Shown piece after piece: positions 54,044 through 63,508 of a DNA stretch of 64,000 bases. The position numbers and the translations under genes are program-made. Every line of letters starts with the position of its first letter. The stretch's first letter is position 1. A model generated the notes under the pieces. It saw nothing but the letters and a program-made list of their open reading frames with translations. It was not told the origin of the DNA and searched no databases. Source of the DNA: Bradyrhizobium barranii subsp. barranii (GTDB lineage: Bacteria; Pseudomonadota; Alphaproteobacteria; Rhizobiales; Xanthobacteraceae); contig NZ_CP086136.1 of assembly GCF_017565645.3 (NCBI RefSeq), forward strand, positions 1,998,001 to 2,062,000, in the 5' to 3' direction.

Positions 54044-55729
54044 GTGAAGTTGAGCAATCTGAAGATCGCCCCCAAGCTCGGTATCCTTGTCGGCGTCACC
54101 CTGTTCGGCCTTTGCCTCTCCGGTGTTCTCGCCGGCTATCTGATGAAGCGCGAGATGGTGAATGCGCGCATCGACCAGGCCAAGTCGATCGTCGACCTGG
54201 GTCGCAACTACGCCGCGGCGCTGAAGAAACGCGTCGATGCCGGCGAGTTGACCAAGGATGCGGCGTTGGCCGACCTTCGCCGCTACGGCAACGCGATGAC
54301 CTACGACAACGGCTCGGGCTATCTGTTCGGCACGTCCTATGACGGCATCACCCAGCTCGCGCCCGATCCGAAGCAGATCGGCACCAACCGCATGGATGTC
54401 GTGACCAACGGCCGCAAGCTCTCCGTCGAGCTGATGGACGGCGTCAAGGCCAACGGCTCGATCCTGCTCTATTATGATTACGTGAAGCCCGGCCAGGAAA
54501 CGCCGATCAGCAAGATCGGTTACGCCGTCGCGGTGCCCGGTTTCGACATGTATCTCGGCACCGGCGCCTATCTCAGCGACATCGACGCCAAGATGGGCCC
54601 GGTCTACTGGCTGCTAGGTCTTGCCATGCTCGGCATCGTCATCGTCGCCGGCGGCGTTGCCTGGCTGATCAGCCGCGGCATCAGCCGTCCGCTGGAGCTG
54701 CTCGGCGCCCGCATGAAGGATCTCGCCGACGGCAAGCTCGAGGGTGAGATTCCCGGGGTTGGTCGCGGCGACGAGGTCGGCGCGATGGCCTCGACCGTCC
54801 AGATCTTCAAGGACAACGCGGTCCGCATCCGCGGCCTCGAGAAGACCGAAGCCGATGCCAAGGAGCGTGCCGCGGCGGAACGTCGCAGCGCGATGGAGGG
54901 CATCGCCAGCGATTTCGAACGCAGCGTCAACGGCATCGTCCGCTCGGTCTCCTCGGCCGCCGCCGGCATGCAGAGCACGGCGCAGTCGATGACCGCGACG
55001 GCCAGCGACGCCTCGTCGCGTGCGGCGACGGTCGGCGCCGCCTCGCAAAAAGCCTCCGGCAATGTCGGCACGGTTGCCGCAGCCGCCGAAGAATTGTCGA
55101 GCTCGGTTGCGGAAATCTCCCGCCAGGTCACGCGCTCGACCGAAGTCGCGAGCCGGGCCGTCAGCGATGCCGAGCGCACCAACGCCACCGTGCAGGTGCT
55201 CTCGACCGGCGCCGAGAAGATCGGCGAGGTCGTCAAGCTGATCCACTCGATTGCGGCGCAGACCAACCTGCTTGCGCTCAACGCCACCATCGAAGCGGCG
55301 CGCGCCGGCGAGTCCGGCCGCGGCTTCGCGGTCGTGGCCTCCGAGGTCAAGGCGCTGGCGAACCAGACCGCGAAGGCGACCGAGGAAATCTCCGCCCAGG
55401 TCGCGGCGATGCAGACCTCGACCAGCGACGCGGTCACGGCGATCTCCGGCATCACCCAGACCATTGCCGAAATGAGCGAGATCACCGCCGGCATTTCCGC
55501 CTCGATCGAGCAGCAGGGCGAAGCGACCCGCGAGATCGCCCGCAACATCCAGTCGGTCGCGGCCGGCTCGAACGAGATCAACGCCAATATCGGCAGCGTC
55601 ACCTCGGCCGCGGAGGCGACCGGCTCTGCTGCCACCGACGTGCTCACCAACGCCCGCGAGCTGGACAGCCAGTCCGGCGCGCTGCGCAGCGCCGTCGACG
55701 GCTTCCTCGCCAAGGTCCGCGCGGCGTAA
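54044..55729 (+). CDS. methyl-accepting chemotaxis protein with a Cache domain
   Basis: A 561-residue chemoreceptor starting at GTG 54044 (GGAG upstream). It has two membrane helices (about 10-30 and 187-207) around a periplasmic single-Cache domain ([32 protein letters not shown] and [20 protein letters not shown]). A HAMP domain (about 209-262) leads to the signalling coiled coil, whose tip includes [32 protein letters not shown] (about 405-440). No C-terminal CheR pentapeptide is seen. The ligand is unknown; many sCache domains sense small organic acids. A strong terminator follows. Confidence 0.92.
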   Translation: MKLSNLKIAPKLGILVGVTLFGLCLSGVLAGYLMKREMVNARIDQAKSIVDLGRNYAAALKKRVDAGELTKDAALADLRRYGNAMTYDNGSGYLFGTSYDGITQLAPDPKQIGTNRMDVVTNGRKLSVELMDGVKANGSILLYYDYVKPGQETPISKIGYAVAVPGFDMYLGTGAYLSDIDAKMGPVYWLLGLAMLGIVIVAGGVAWLISRGISRPLELLGARMKDLADGKLEGEIPGVGRGDEVGAMASTVQIFKDNAVRIRGLEKTEADAKERAAAERRSAMEGIASDFERSVNGIVRSVSSAAAGMQSTAQSMTATASDASSRAATVGAASQKASGNVGTVAAAAEELSSSVAEISRQVTRSTEVASRAVSDAERTNATVQVLSTGAEKIGEVVKLIHSIAAQTNLLALNATIEAARAGESGRGFAVVASEVKALANQTAKATEEISAQVAAMQTSTSDAVTAISGITQTIAEMSEITAGISASIEQQGEATREIARNIQSVAAGSNEINANIGSVTSAAEATGSAATDVLTNARELDSQSGALRSAVDGFLAKVRAA

Positions 55730-55752
55730 AGCCGAACGTACCGAATTCGTAG

Positions 55753-55797
55753 GGTGGGCAAAGGCGCGCAAGCGCCGTGCCCACCTTTTTTCTTTTT
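55753..55797 (+). terminator. rho-independent terminator after the chemoreceptor gene
   Basis: The stem GGTGGGC...GGCGC pairs with GCGCC...GCCCACC around a 4-base loop (55753-55785), followed by a T-rich run with six T in a row. The same hairpin form is a common intergenic repeat in these genomes. Confidence 0.85.
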
Positions 55798-55810
55798 CAA
55801 CTTTTCGGCT

Positions 55811-55930
55811 GTCATGCCCCGCGAAGGCGGGGCATCCAGTACGCCGCGGCCCATCGGGTCAATCACCAACGTCTCGGAATACTGGATCGCCCGCCCCAGT
55901 GCGCAATTGCGCACAAGGCGGGCGATGACA
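55811..55930. repeat. dispersed inverted repeat, family F
   Basis: TGTCATGCCCCGC at the left is nearly the reverse complement of GCGGGCGATGACA at the right, with an inner hairpin CCCCGCGAAGGCGGGG and a GGATCCAGTA-like block matched by TACTGGATC. Single copy here, between the chemoreceptor and Bug-type genes. Confidence 0.75.
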
Positions 55931-55944
55931 CCTTCCTAGACCCC

Positions 55945-56904
55945 CTACTGCTTCTCGATCTTCGCGTTGGTGATCAGCTTCTCCCACAGCACCAGCTGCT
56001 CGTTCACGAACGTGCCGAGCTGCTCCGGCGTGCCGGAGAAGGCGTCCATGCCGAGCGTGGCGAGCTGGGCCTTGATCTCAGGCTTCTCGACGATCTTCCT
56101 GATCTCGGCGTTAAGTCTGGTCACGATCTCCTTGGGCATGCTGGCGGGGCCGAAATAGCCCTGCCACGACGAGATGTCGAAGTCGGGCACGCCGGCCTCC
56201 TGCATCGAGGGCAGGTTCGGCACCAGCGGCGAGCGGTCCTTGGTGGTGACGGCGAGCGCGCGCAGCGCGTTGCCGTTGACGTGGGGCAGGCCGGTCAGGA
56301 TGTCGACGAACATCATCGAGACGCGGCCGCCCATGACGTCGTTGAGCGCCGGCGGCGAGCTCTTGTAGGGCACGTGCAGGAGATCGAGCCCGGCATTGTG
56401 CGCAAAGGTCGCACCCGACACGATCGCCGAGGACGAGCCCGACGCGTAGCTCAGTTTGCCCGGATTGGCCTTGCCGTAGGCGACGAGCTCGCCGACGGTC
56501 TTGGCCGGCACCTCCGGATGAATCACCAGCATGAAGGGCAGGTCGCCGGTGCGCGCGATCGGGGTGAAGTCCTTGACGGGATCGTAGGTCAGGCTCTTGA
56601 GCAGGTAGGGATTGGCCGAATGCGTGGTGTTGGTCGTCACCAGCAGCGTGTAGCCGTCGGGGGCGGCGCGCGCGACATAGGTCGCGGCGATCATGCCGTT
56701 GGCGCCCGCCTTGTTCTCGATCACGATTCCGACGCCGAGCGCCTGCGACAAATGCTGCGAGATCAGCCGCGTCGTGGTGTCGGTGCCGCTGCCGGCCGCG
56801 AATGGCAGCACCAGCGTGATGTTGCGGCTCGGATAATTGTCGGCCTGCGCGGCGGATGCGGCTGCGCCGGCTGTGCGCAGAGCGCGGATCAGTGATGACA
56901 GCAT
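55945..56904 (-). CDS. Bug-family (TctC) tripartite tricarboxylate transporter binding protein
   Basis: A 319-residue periplasmic protein from the ATG at 56904 with a signal peptide (cleavage near AAQAD, about residue 21). The family markers are NYPSRNITLVLPFAAGSGTDTTTRLISQHLSQ (about 22-53), IENKAGANGMIAATYVARAAPDGYTLL and LSYASGSSSAIVSGATFAH. Bug proteins bind carboxylates or amides; no TctA/TctB membrane partner is nearby, as is usual for these orphan genes. GGGAAC precedes the start. Confidence 0.9.
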   Translation of the reverse strand: MLSSLIRALRTAGAAASAAQADNYPSRNITLVLPFAAGSGTDTTTRLISQHLSQALGVGIVIENKAGANGMIAATYVARAAPDGYTLLVTTNTTHSANPYLLKSLTYDPVKDFTPIARTGDLPFMLVIHPEVPAKTVGELVAYGKANPGKLSYASGSSSAIVSGATFAHNAGLDLLHVPYKSSPPALNDVMGGRVSMMFVDILTGLPHVNGNALRALAVTTKDRSPLVPNLPSMQEAGVPDFDISSWQGYFGPASMPKEIVTRLNAEIRKIVEKPEIKAQLATLGMDAFSGTPEQLGTFVNEQLVLWEKLITNAKIEKQ

Positions 56905-56994
56905 GTCTGGACGTTCCCTCTTTTTCGTTGGCGGGGAACCTAGCTTCTCTTCGCAAAAATCGGAAGACGGGAGTTTGTCACCCACCTCGCGGAA

Positions 56995-57930
56995 TTATTT
57001 CACCGCAGAACCCTGGCGAGAGGCGAACACGACGCCGGCGAGCACGAGCGCATAGCCGATCAGATGAAACGGCTGGAGTTTTTCGCCGAGCAGGACGATC
57101 GCCATCGCCGAGCCGAACACCGGGACCAGATGGAAGAACGGCGCGGCGCGGTTCGGGCCGATCAGCGCCACGCCGCGGTTGAAGAAGAGATAGGCCAGCG
57201 TCGAGGGAAAGATCAGGATGTAACCCAGCGTCGCAAGCGTCACCCCGTCGAGTTGCAGGACACGGCCGCTTAGGGCTTCCCAGATCGCGGCGGGCAGCAG
57301 CATCGTCGCGCCACAGAAGGTGGTGAAGGAGAGAAACGAGAGCTGGTGGATCTTCGGCCGCCGCGGGATGAAGGCGGAGTAGAGCCCGAACGCCACCAGC
57401 GAAGAGGCGAACATGATGTCGCCCCTGTTGAAGCTGATGCTCGCGAGCGCGGCGAGATCGCCGCGCAGGATGATGATCAGCACGCCGAGAAGCGAGATCG
57501 CGATGCCGGCGAGCTGCGCACCCGTCAGCCGCACGCCGAACAGCGCCAGCGACCACAGCGCCACGAACAGCGGTCCGGCCGACTGGATCAGCAGCGCGTT
57601 CAGCGCCTCGGTGTATTGCATCGCCCAGTACGAGATCGCGTTGTTGAAGGCAAAGCCGACCAGCGACAGGAACAGCATCAGCGGCAGGCTCTTGCGCAAA
57701 TTCGGCCAGTCGCGCTTCAGATGCGGCCAGGCGAACGGCAACAGGATCAGGAACACGCCGAACCAGCGGATGGTGGTCACCGTCAGCGGCGGCACGTGTG
57801 CGCCGACATGGCGCGCGAGCACGATGTTGCCGGCCCAGAACAGCGAGCTCAGGCTGAGCAGCAGGTAAGGCTGGTTGTTGAGCCAACTGGCCGGATTCGA
57901 GGCCTTTGGCGCGGGCGAAGCAATCGTCAT
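56995..57930 (-). CDS. EamA/DMT family transporter
   Basis: A 311-residue inner-membrane protein with ten predicted helices in two EamA repeats (about 25-150 and 165-300). It starts MTIASPAPKASN; a Met 14 codons upstream (57972) is equally possible. IVLARHVGAHVPPLTVTTIRWFGVFLILLPF and GPNRAAPFFHLVPVFGSAMAIVLLGEKLQ are the repeat signatures. The family exports amino acids or metabolites; the substrate is unknown. The next gene is a close paralogue, so this pair looks like a local duplication. Confidence 0.9.
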   Translation of the reverse strand: MTIASPAPKASNPASWLNNQPYLLLSLSSLFWAGNIVLARHVGAHVPPLTVTTIRWFGVFLILLPFAWPHLKRDWPNLRKSLPLMLFLSLVGFAFNNAISYWAMQYTEALNALLIQSAGPLFVALWSLALFGVRLTGAQLAGIAISLLGVLIIILRGDLAALASISFNRGDIMFASSLVAFGLYSAFIPRRPKIHQLSFLSFTTFCGATMLLPAAIWEALSGRVLQLDGVTLATLGYILIFPSTLAYLFFNRGVALIGPNRAAPFFHLVPVFGSAMAIVLLGEKLQPFHLIGYALVLAGVVFASRQGSAVK

Positions 57931-57972
57931 TGGCGTTGGATGCGACCTTGCGCCGGATTCTTGTTGTGACAC

Positions 57973-58283
57973 AAGTCTCGCGGCCGCAAGGCTACAATGC
58001 AGGCATGGCTTGAGGAGGTGTCATTGGCGGTTAATATGTTGAACATCGAGGGCCTGGGATCATCGCGACGAACGAAGCGTACAGCAAGTTCAGGACGAAG
58101 TAGCGCTGTCGCGTGGCACGCCTCTTCCCCTCTCCCCTTGTGGGAGAGGGTGGCTCGCCGCGACAGCGGCGAGGCGGGTGAGGGGTCTCTCTCCGCGAGT
58201 CCGCCTCTCGATTTGAGTCTGCGGAAGCAACCCCTCATCCGGCGCTTCGCGCCACCTTCTCCCACAAGGGGAGAAGGAAGAAG
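57973..58283. other. 311-base gap between transporter genes, mostly a family C repeat
   Basis: This holds the promoter region for the first EamA gene and a family C repeat (58121-58280). Open frames here are short and cross the repeat; I see no real gene. Confidence 0.6.
58121..58280. repeat. dispersed repeat, family C, copy 3
   Basis: A variant of the 33724 and 42731 elements: CCTCTTCCCCTCTCCCC, GTGGGAGAGGGTGG, GGGTGAGGGG and CCCCTCATCC, closing with CTTCTCCCACAAGGGGAGAAG. Several pairable arms are visible. Confidence 0.75.
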
Positions 58284-59211
58284 CTACGTCGCCTGTTTCC
58301 TTGACGCCACGAACACGCCGGCCAGCACCAGCGCGAAGCCGATGAAGTGGAACGCCTGCGGGTGTTCGCCGAGGAATGCCATCGCCATGATCGAGCCGAA
58401 CACCGGCACGACATGAAAGAACGGCGCGGCGCGGTTGGCGCCGATCAGGCGCACGCCGCGATTGAAGATAGGCGAGCGTCGATGGGAACACCGCAACATA
58501 GAACAGCGTCAGCAGGTTCGGCCCGTCGATCTTCATCACCGGACGCGCGGACAACTCCCAGATCTCGAGCGGGATGAGGCAGGCGGCGCCGGCGCCGAAG
58601 GTGAAGGCAAGGAACGACAGGCCGTGCATCGGCGGCCGCTTCAGGGTCAGCACCGAATACAGCGCGAAGATGATCAGCGCGACAATGAAGATGAGGTCGC
58701 CCTTGTTGAACGCGATGTTCGACAGCGTGGTGAAATCGCCATGCAGCAGGATCGTCAGCACGCCGCACATCGAGAGAGCCACGCCGAACGCCTGTGCCGC
58801 GGTGAGGCGGACGCCGAGGATCGCCAGCGACCACAGCGCCACGACCAGCGGCGCAGCCGACTGGAGCAGCAGCGTGTTGAGTGCCTGGGTATGTTCCAGC
58901 GCCCAATATTGCAGCGTGTTGAAGGCGCCGATGCCGGTGATCGACAGGACGATCATCAGGCCGAGCCTGCTGCGGATCGCGGGCCAGTCCTGGGCGAGAT
59001 GTTTCCAGGCGAACGGCAGCACCAGCAGGAAGGCGAAGGTCCAGCGCAGGAACGACAGTGTCACCGGCGGGATGTGCCCGGCGGCGAGCCGCCCGACCAC
59101 GGCATTGCCGGCCCAGCACATCGCGGTGATGCTGAGCAGGAGATATGGCTGGTTGGCGATCCAGCCGTGACTGGATGATTCGGTGCTCGTGGTCTGGCCG
59201 GTGGCGGACAT
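58284..59211 (-). pseudogene. EamA/DMT family transporter with a 4-base deletion
   Basis: A paralogue of the neighbouring exporter. From the ATG at 59211 the frame gives MSATGQTTSTESSSHGWIANQPYLLLS and reads normally to FPSTLAYL, then goes out of frame. The expected C-terminal part (FNRGVRLIGANRAAPFFHVVPVFG through AFHFIGFALVLAGVFVASR) is in another frame from about 58470 to 58284. The neighbour has CTCTTCTTC at this point, while this gene has CTTTC-like CTTC, so four bases are missing near 58465-58468. As it stands it would lose the last two helices and gain an out-of-frame tail ending at 58090. Confidence 0.88.
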
Positions 59212-59577
59212 CGTGGTTGTTATGGCCCCCGCGTGGAGTACGCCGAGGCACCGGCCCGGCAAGCCCGGGCCGGCTGATAGCCCGGCATGCCCAAAGACAC
59301 GGAAATCGAAGTGGCATCAACGGGGGGCGGACGCATCGCGACCATGCAGCGGCGGATCAGCCTCGCGCTTTGGCCGAAGCTTACGAAATGGCCATGGAAG
59401 GCTTCTGGATTTTACGGGGATATCAAAGGGTTAAAGTGCGTCTTGAGCCCCGAAAAAGCCCCGTTCTAGCTTGCCTAGAGAGGCCGCTTCCTTTATCCGG
59501 TTGGCTGCCTCGCGTGCGAACGGCTCCGGCCGTCAGCTGGGCTGGCGCATCTAAAATCTTCAGAGGATTACCCGCGA
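59212..59577. other. 366-base gap upstream of purA
   Basis: I see no convincing gene or RNA. A 60-codon frame at 59287-59469 lacks a good ribosome site and family resemblance. The segment must contain the purA promoter; no riboswitch was recognised. Confidence 0.5.
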
Positions 59578-60870
59578 ATGGCCAACGTTGTCGTCGTCGG
59601 AGCCCAGTGGGGCGACGAAGGGAAGGGCAAGATCGTCGACTGGTTGTCGGAGCAGGCGGACATCGTCGTCCGCTTCCAGGGCGGTCATAACGCCGGCCAC
59701 ACGCTGGTCATCAACGGCAAGACCTACAAGCTCGCGCTGCTGCCCTCCGGCGTGCTGCGCGACCAGAAGCTGTCGGTGATCGGGAACGGCGTGGTGTTCG
59801 ATCCGCAGGCCTTCCTCGACGAGGTCACCAAGCTGCGCTCGCAGGGCGTCGCGATCTCGCCGGACAATCTGCGCGTCGCCGAGAACGTCACCCTGATCCT
59901 GCCGCTGCACCGTGAGCTCGACGCGCACCGCGAATCCGCCAATGCGGCAACCGCGATCGGCACCACCCGCCGCGGCATTGGACCGGCCTATGAAGACAAG
60001 GTCGGCCGCCGCGCCATCCGCCTGATGGACCTCGCCGATCTCGACACCCTCCCGCACAAGATCGACCGGCTGCTGGCGCATCACAATGCGCTGCGCCGCG
60101 GCCTCAACCTGCCGGAGTTCGACGGCAAGGTGATCCTGAAGGAATTGACCGCGCTCGCGCCGGAGCTGCTGCCTTATGCCGAGACGGTGTGGCGGCTGCT
60201 CGACATCAAGCGGCGCGAAGGCAAGCGCATGCTGTTCGAGGGCGCGCAAGGCGCGCTGCTCGACGTCGACCACGGCACCTATCCCTACGTCACCTCGTCC
60301 AACACGGTGGCGGCGCAGGCCGCGACCGGCTCGGGCCTCGGCCCCGGTGCGGTCGGCTATGTGCTCGGCCTGTGCAAGGCCTATACGACCCGCGTCGGCC
60401 AGGGCCCGTTCCCGACCGAGCAGGACAACGAGACCGGCCGCAAGATCGGCGAGCGTGGCCGCGAGTTCGGCACCAACACCGGCCGTCCGCGCCGCTGCGG
60501 CTGGTTCGACGCCGTGCTGGTCCGCCAGGCGGTCCGGACCTGCGGCATCAACGGCCTGGCGCTGACCAAGCTCGACATCCTCGACGGCTTCGACACGATC
60601 GAGGTCTGCACCGGCTACAAGCTCGACGGCAAGGAGATCGACCACTTCCCGGCCGGCGAGGGCGCCCAGGCCCGGGTCGAGCCGATCTACGAGACCATCG
60701 AGGGCTGGAAGGAGCCGACCGCCAATGCCCGTTCCTGGGCGGACCTGCCGGCCCAGGCCATCAAATATGTCCGCCGGATCGAGGAATTGGTGGGGTGCCC
60801 GGTCGCACTGCTTTCCACCAGCCCGGAACGCGAGGATACTATTCTGGTGCAAAATCCGTTTGAGGCTTAA
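59578..60870 (+). CDS. purA: adenylosuccinate synthetase
   Basis: This 430-residue cytosolic enzyme joins IMP and aspartate with GTP to give adenylosuccinate, the first committed step to AMP. The GTP loop [16 protein letters not shown] (about 8-23) and [14 protein letters not shown] (about 39-52) are invariant family blocks. [43 protein letters not shown] and [12 protein letters not shown] follow in order. AGAGGA precedes the ATG. The gene is full length. The next gene starts 36 bases later. Confidence 0.97.
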   Translation: MANVVVVGAQWGDEGKGKIVDWLSEQADIVVRFQGGHNAGHTLVINGKTYKLALLPSGVLRDQKLSVIGNGVVFDPQAFLDEVTKLRSQGVAISPDNLRVAENVTLILPLHRELDAHRESANAATAIGTTRRGIGPAYEDKVGRRAIRLMDLADLDTLPHKIDRLLAHHNALRRGLNLPEFDGKVILKELTALAPELLPYAETVWRLLDIKRREGKRMLFEGAQGALLDVDHGTYPYVTSSNTVAAQAATGSGLGPGAVGYVLGLCKAYTTRVGQGPFPTEQDNETGRKIGERGREFGTNTGRPRRCGWFDAVLVRQAVRTCGINGLALTKLDILDGFDTIEVCTGYKLDGKEIDHFPAGEGAQARVEPIYETIEGWKEPTANARSWADLPAQAIKYVRRIEELVGCPVALLSTSPEREDTILVQNPFEA

Positions 60871-60906
60871 CGATATCTTACCGGGACGTGCGCTAGTTGA
60901 GTTGAA

Positions 60907-62532
60907 ATGGCTGATTACTATCCGCTGATCGCCCGCGCTATTTCCGCCCTGGACCCCAACGCTCCCGGCGAAAGCCGTCGCGCGCTCTATGAGCGCGCGC
61001 GCACGGCCCTGATCGCGCAGCTCCGCAGCGTGCAGCCGCCGCTCTCCGAATCCGAGATCACCCGCGAACGGCTGTCGCTGGAAGAGGCCGTCCGCAAGGT
61101 CGAATCGGAGGCCGCCCAGCGCGCCCGGGAGGCCTCGCGCCCCGGTCCCGGTGGCGGCGCCCGCAGCAGCGGCAGCGGAGACGCCTTCCGCCGGGCCAGC
61201 ACCCGCGCCGCCGAGGGCACCCCGCCGCCGTCTCAGCCGACCGCTCCACGCACCCGTCCGGCTCCACCGCCGCCGCGTGCCGACCGCCCGTCCTTCAATG
61301 TCGATGACCAGGGCGACGCCCCGCGCGCGCCGCGGGCCCCGCGTTTCGACGCGCCGCGCCAGCCGGGCCCCCCGGCAGCGCCGCCAATGCCGGAGCCGCC
61401 GGCTGCTCCGCCGGCCGGACGTGATCGCCCGCCCGGGCGCCGTCCGCCCGACATCGGGCCGCCACCGCCTCAGCCGCCGGCACCGGGCGTACGCGGTTTT
61501 CGCGACATCACCGCCGACGTGAACGATCTCGGCGGCGCTGCCGCGCAGGCCAACCGTGCCGCGCGTCGCACCTACGCCAATGTGCCCTCGCCCTCGCCGG
61601 AGTTCGACCGGCTGGAGCCGAGCCTGGAAAATCGCGCCGGCGAGCAGGACGCGCCCTATTCCTACGACGAGTCGATCGAGGAGGCCGAGCGCTACACGCC
61701 GCAGCCGCCATCGTCGCGTCCGCGCGTCGCGCCCGAGCGCGAAGCCAAGAAGCGCGCCCGCACCGGCTCCGCCTTCCCGTTCAAGAGCGCGATCGCCGTC
61801 GGCATCGTGCTGATCCTGGTCGGCGCCGGGATCCTCTGGGGCAAGCCCCTGATCCAGACCGTGAGCGGCCTGTTCAAGTCCTCGCCGACCCAGGTGGTGG
61901 AGGCGCCGAAGGATCCGGCCCAGCCGCAGAGCAAGCCCAAGATTCCGGATCGCGTCGGCCAGCCTTCGGCCAGCGACCAGCCTGTCGCGCCGGTGGCGCA
62001 GAAGGTCGTGCTCTATGACGAGGATCCGTCCGACCCGAAGGGCAAGCAATATGTCGGCTCGGTGGTGTGGCGGCTCGAACCGATCAAGGCCTCGGGCAAC
62101 CAGAAGGCCGACGTCGCCGTGCGCGCCGACATCGAGATCCCCGACCGCAAGTTCAAGATGACGATGTCGTTCCGCCGCAACACCGACTCGTCGCTGCCGG
62201 CGAGCCACACTGCGGAATTGACCTTCATCCTGCCGCCGGACTTTCCGGGCGGCAGCATCTCCAACGTGCCGGGCATCCTGATGAAGTCGAACGAGCAGGC
62301 GCGCGGCACGCCGCTCGCGGGTCTCGCGGTCAAGGTCACCGACGGCTTCTTCCTGGTCGGCCTCTCCAATGTCGACGCCGACCGCGCCCGCAACGTCCAG
62401 CTCCTGAAAGAGCGCTCATGGTTCGACGTGCCGCTGGTCTACGCCAACCAGCGCCGCGCCATCATCGCCATCGAGAAGGGCGCACCCGGCGAGCGCGCCT
62501 TCAACGATGCGTTCGCGCAGTGGGGCGACTAG
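60907..62532 (+). CDS. proline-rich single-span membrane protein, unknown function
   Basis: A 541-residue protein I do not recognise. The N-terminal 85 residues (MADYYPLIARAISALDPNAPGESRRALYERARTAL in outline) are helical. A very long Pro/Ala/Arg-rich disordered region (about 85-290) follows. One membrane helix (about 298-318, SAIAVGIVLILVGAGILW) leads to a C-terminal domain (about 340-540) with VLYDEDPSDPKGKQYVGSVVWRLEPI and a beta-rich end. The C-terminal domain is likely periplasmic. It follows purA by 36 bases and may share its transcript. The stop TAG is the first part of a family A repeat. Confidence 0.8.
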   Translation: MADYYPLIARAISALDPNAPGESRRALYERARTALIAQLRSVQPPLSESEITRERLSLEEAVRKVESEAAQRAREASRPGPGGGARSSGSGDAFRRASTRAAEGTPPPSQPTAPRTRPAPPPPRADRPSFNVDDQGDAPRAPRAPRFDAPRQPGPPAAPPMPEPPAAPPAGRDRPPGRRPPDIGPPPPQPPAPGVRGFRDITADVNDLGGAAAQANRAARRTYANVPSPSPEFDRLEPSLENRAGEQDAPYSYDESIEEAERYTPQPPSSRPRVAPEREAKKRARTGSAFPFKSAIAVGIVLILVGAGILWGKPLIQTVSGLFKSSPTQVVEAPKDPAQPQSKPKIPDRVGQPSASDQPVAPVAQKVVLYDEDPSDPKGKQYVGSVVWRLEPIKASGNQKADVAVRADIEIPDRKFKMTMSFRRNTDSSLPASHTAELTFILPPDFPGGSISNVPGILMKSNEQARGTPLAGLAVKVTDGFFLVGLSNVDADRARNVQLLKERSWFDVPLVYANQRRAIIAIEKGAPGERAFNDAFAQWGD

Positions 62533-62634
62533 AGCGTTTTCGAGCGAAGTGGATACCGGTTCGCGTCAAGAAAACGCGTCAAAACAAGAATCTAGAGCCC
62601 CGTTCCGATTCCATCGGAACGGGAAAGGCTCTAG
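62531..62634. repeat. dispersed palindromic repeat, family A, copy 3
   Basis: The most complete copy: AGAGCGTTTTCGAGCG, GTGGATACCGGTTCGCG, AAAACGCGTCAAAAC and a closing hairpin CTAGAGCCCCGTTCCGAT with ATCGGAACGGG and CTCTAG. It starts within the stop codon of the upstream gene, as copy 1 does. Confidence 0.88.
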
Positions 62635-62717
62635 GGCCGGCGCGTGACCGATCTTCACCTCTCCCGACGAGAGAGGTGAATCGAACTCTCAAGCGATCCG
62701 ATCGGGATTGAACCGGC

Positions 62718-62984
62718 CTATTGCGCCGCGGCCTCCCGCTTGCGCGCGGCCGCGTGCTCGCGGTCCATCACGGCGCGGCAGCCGGGGCTGACCTGCGCCT
62801 TCTTCTGCACCATGCAGGCCCTGACGCGCGAGATGTCGGGAATCTCACTGGAGCACAGCCGCATCGCATCGCCCGTGCACATCTGCTGCGCTTCGGACGA
62901 GAAGGCGAGGCCGGGCGATGTCTGGAGTACGATGGCGGTGGTTGCGAAAGCGAAGAGCGAAACGATGGTCGTGTAGCGTGTCAT
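62718..62984 (-). CDS. small exported Cys-rich protein
   Basis: An 88-residue protein with a signal peptide (MTRYTTIVSLFAFATTAIVLQ, cleavage near LAFS). The mature part has MCTGDAMRLCSSEIPDISRVRACMVQKKAQVSPGC, four Cys in the pattern C-x3-D-x2-R-x-C...V-x2-C...S-x2-C. The same pattern is in the neighbour at 63509-63760, and both resemble the cysteine-rich repeat of GLG1-type proteins. A Met at 62984 is chosen over the longer frame to 63170. Function unknown. Confidence 0.78.
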   Translation of the reverse strand: MTRYTTIVSLFAFATTAIVLQTSPGLAFSSEAQQMCTGDAMRLCSSEIPDISRVRACMVQKKAQVSPGCRAVMDREHAAARKREAAAQ

Positions 62985-63240
62985 GACGAATGCGTCCCCG
63001 AGTTCCGTGGTTTGAACCACTTGGTTTTGGGGCGCCGCACGCGGCTTGATCTGCCGCATGTCACAGCCTTCACGCCGGGAACTTTGGTCCCGCATGTGGT
63101 CGCTCGATCTCTCGTGGTGTTCGAATCGAAAAGTGCTGCGCCGCCCGATTCGAGTATGCGCGATTGTCACACGGCTGCAATGGTCCGCTCGAATGAATTC
63201 GCAGTTGTTGCGTGTCCGTCACGCAGCATGCGGCGCGAGA

Positions 63241-63471
63241 TCAGATCAACCGATCGGACGACGCGTTCGCTTCTTCCGCATCGCTCGCGCCTGATGCTGC
63301 GGGGTGTTCCTCGACGGCCGTGACGCCTTTCGCAGTGAGCTCGAACAGATCGCCGTCCTTCATCACGTAGCCGTCGGCGATCAGCTCGCCGATCTTGCCG
63401 TGCCGGTCGTCGGCAAAGGCGACCGACTGGCTAATGTCCCGCAGGATCGAGAGCTGTTCCTCGCGCAACAT
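63241..63471 (-). CDS. small hypothetical protein
   Basis: A 76-residue soluble protein starting MLREEQLSILRDISQSVAFADDRHGKIGELIADGYVMKDGDLFELTAKGVTAVEEH. The helix-strand order LIADGYVMKDGDLFELTAKGVTAVE looks like a winged-helix half, but I cannot assign a family. The frame is open to 63633; the Met at 63471 begins the low-complexity-free part. It lies 37 bases downstream of the Cys-rich gene on the same strand. Confidence 0.65.
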   Translation of the reverse strand: MLREEQLSILRDISQSVAFADDRHGKIGELIADGYVMKDGDLFELTAKGVTAVEEHPAASGASDAEEANASSDRLI

Positions 63472-63508
63472 GGCTTCACTCTCCGTGCGCCGGGGATCGT
63501 TCCCGGCC

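Noticed and set aside
57997..58283. Small plus-strand gene in front of the second EamA gene
   Set aside because: It runs through the family C repeat and shows no family resemblance.
59212..59577. Riboswitch or small gene upstream of purA
   Set aside because: No recognisable riboswitch core, and the 60-codon frame lacks a ribosome site and similarity.
59560..62208. An 882-codon open frame on the minus strand over purA and the next gene
   Set aside because: Antisense to purA, Arg/Gly/Ala-rich with no family pattern; a GC-skew artefact.
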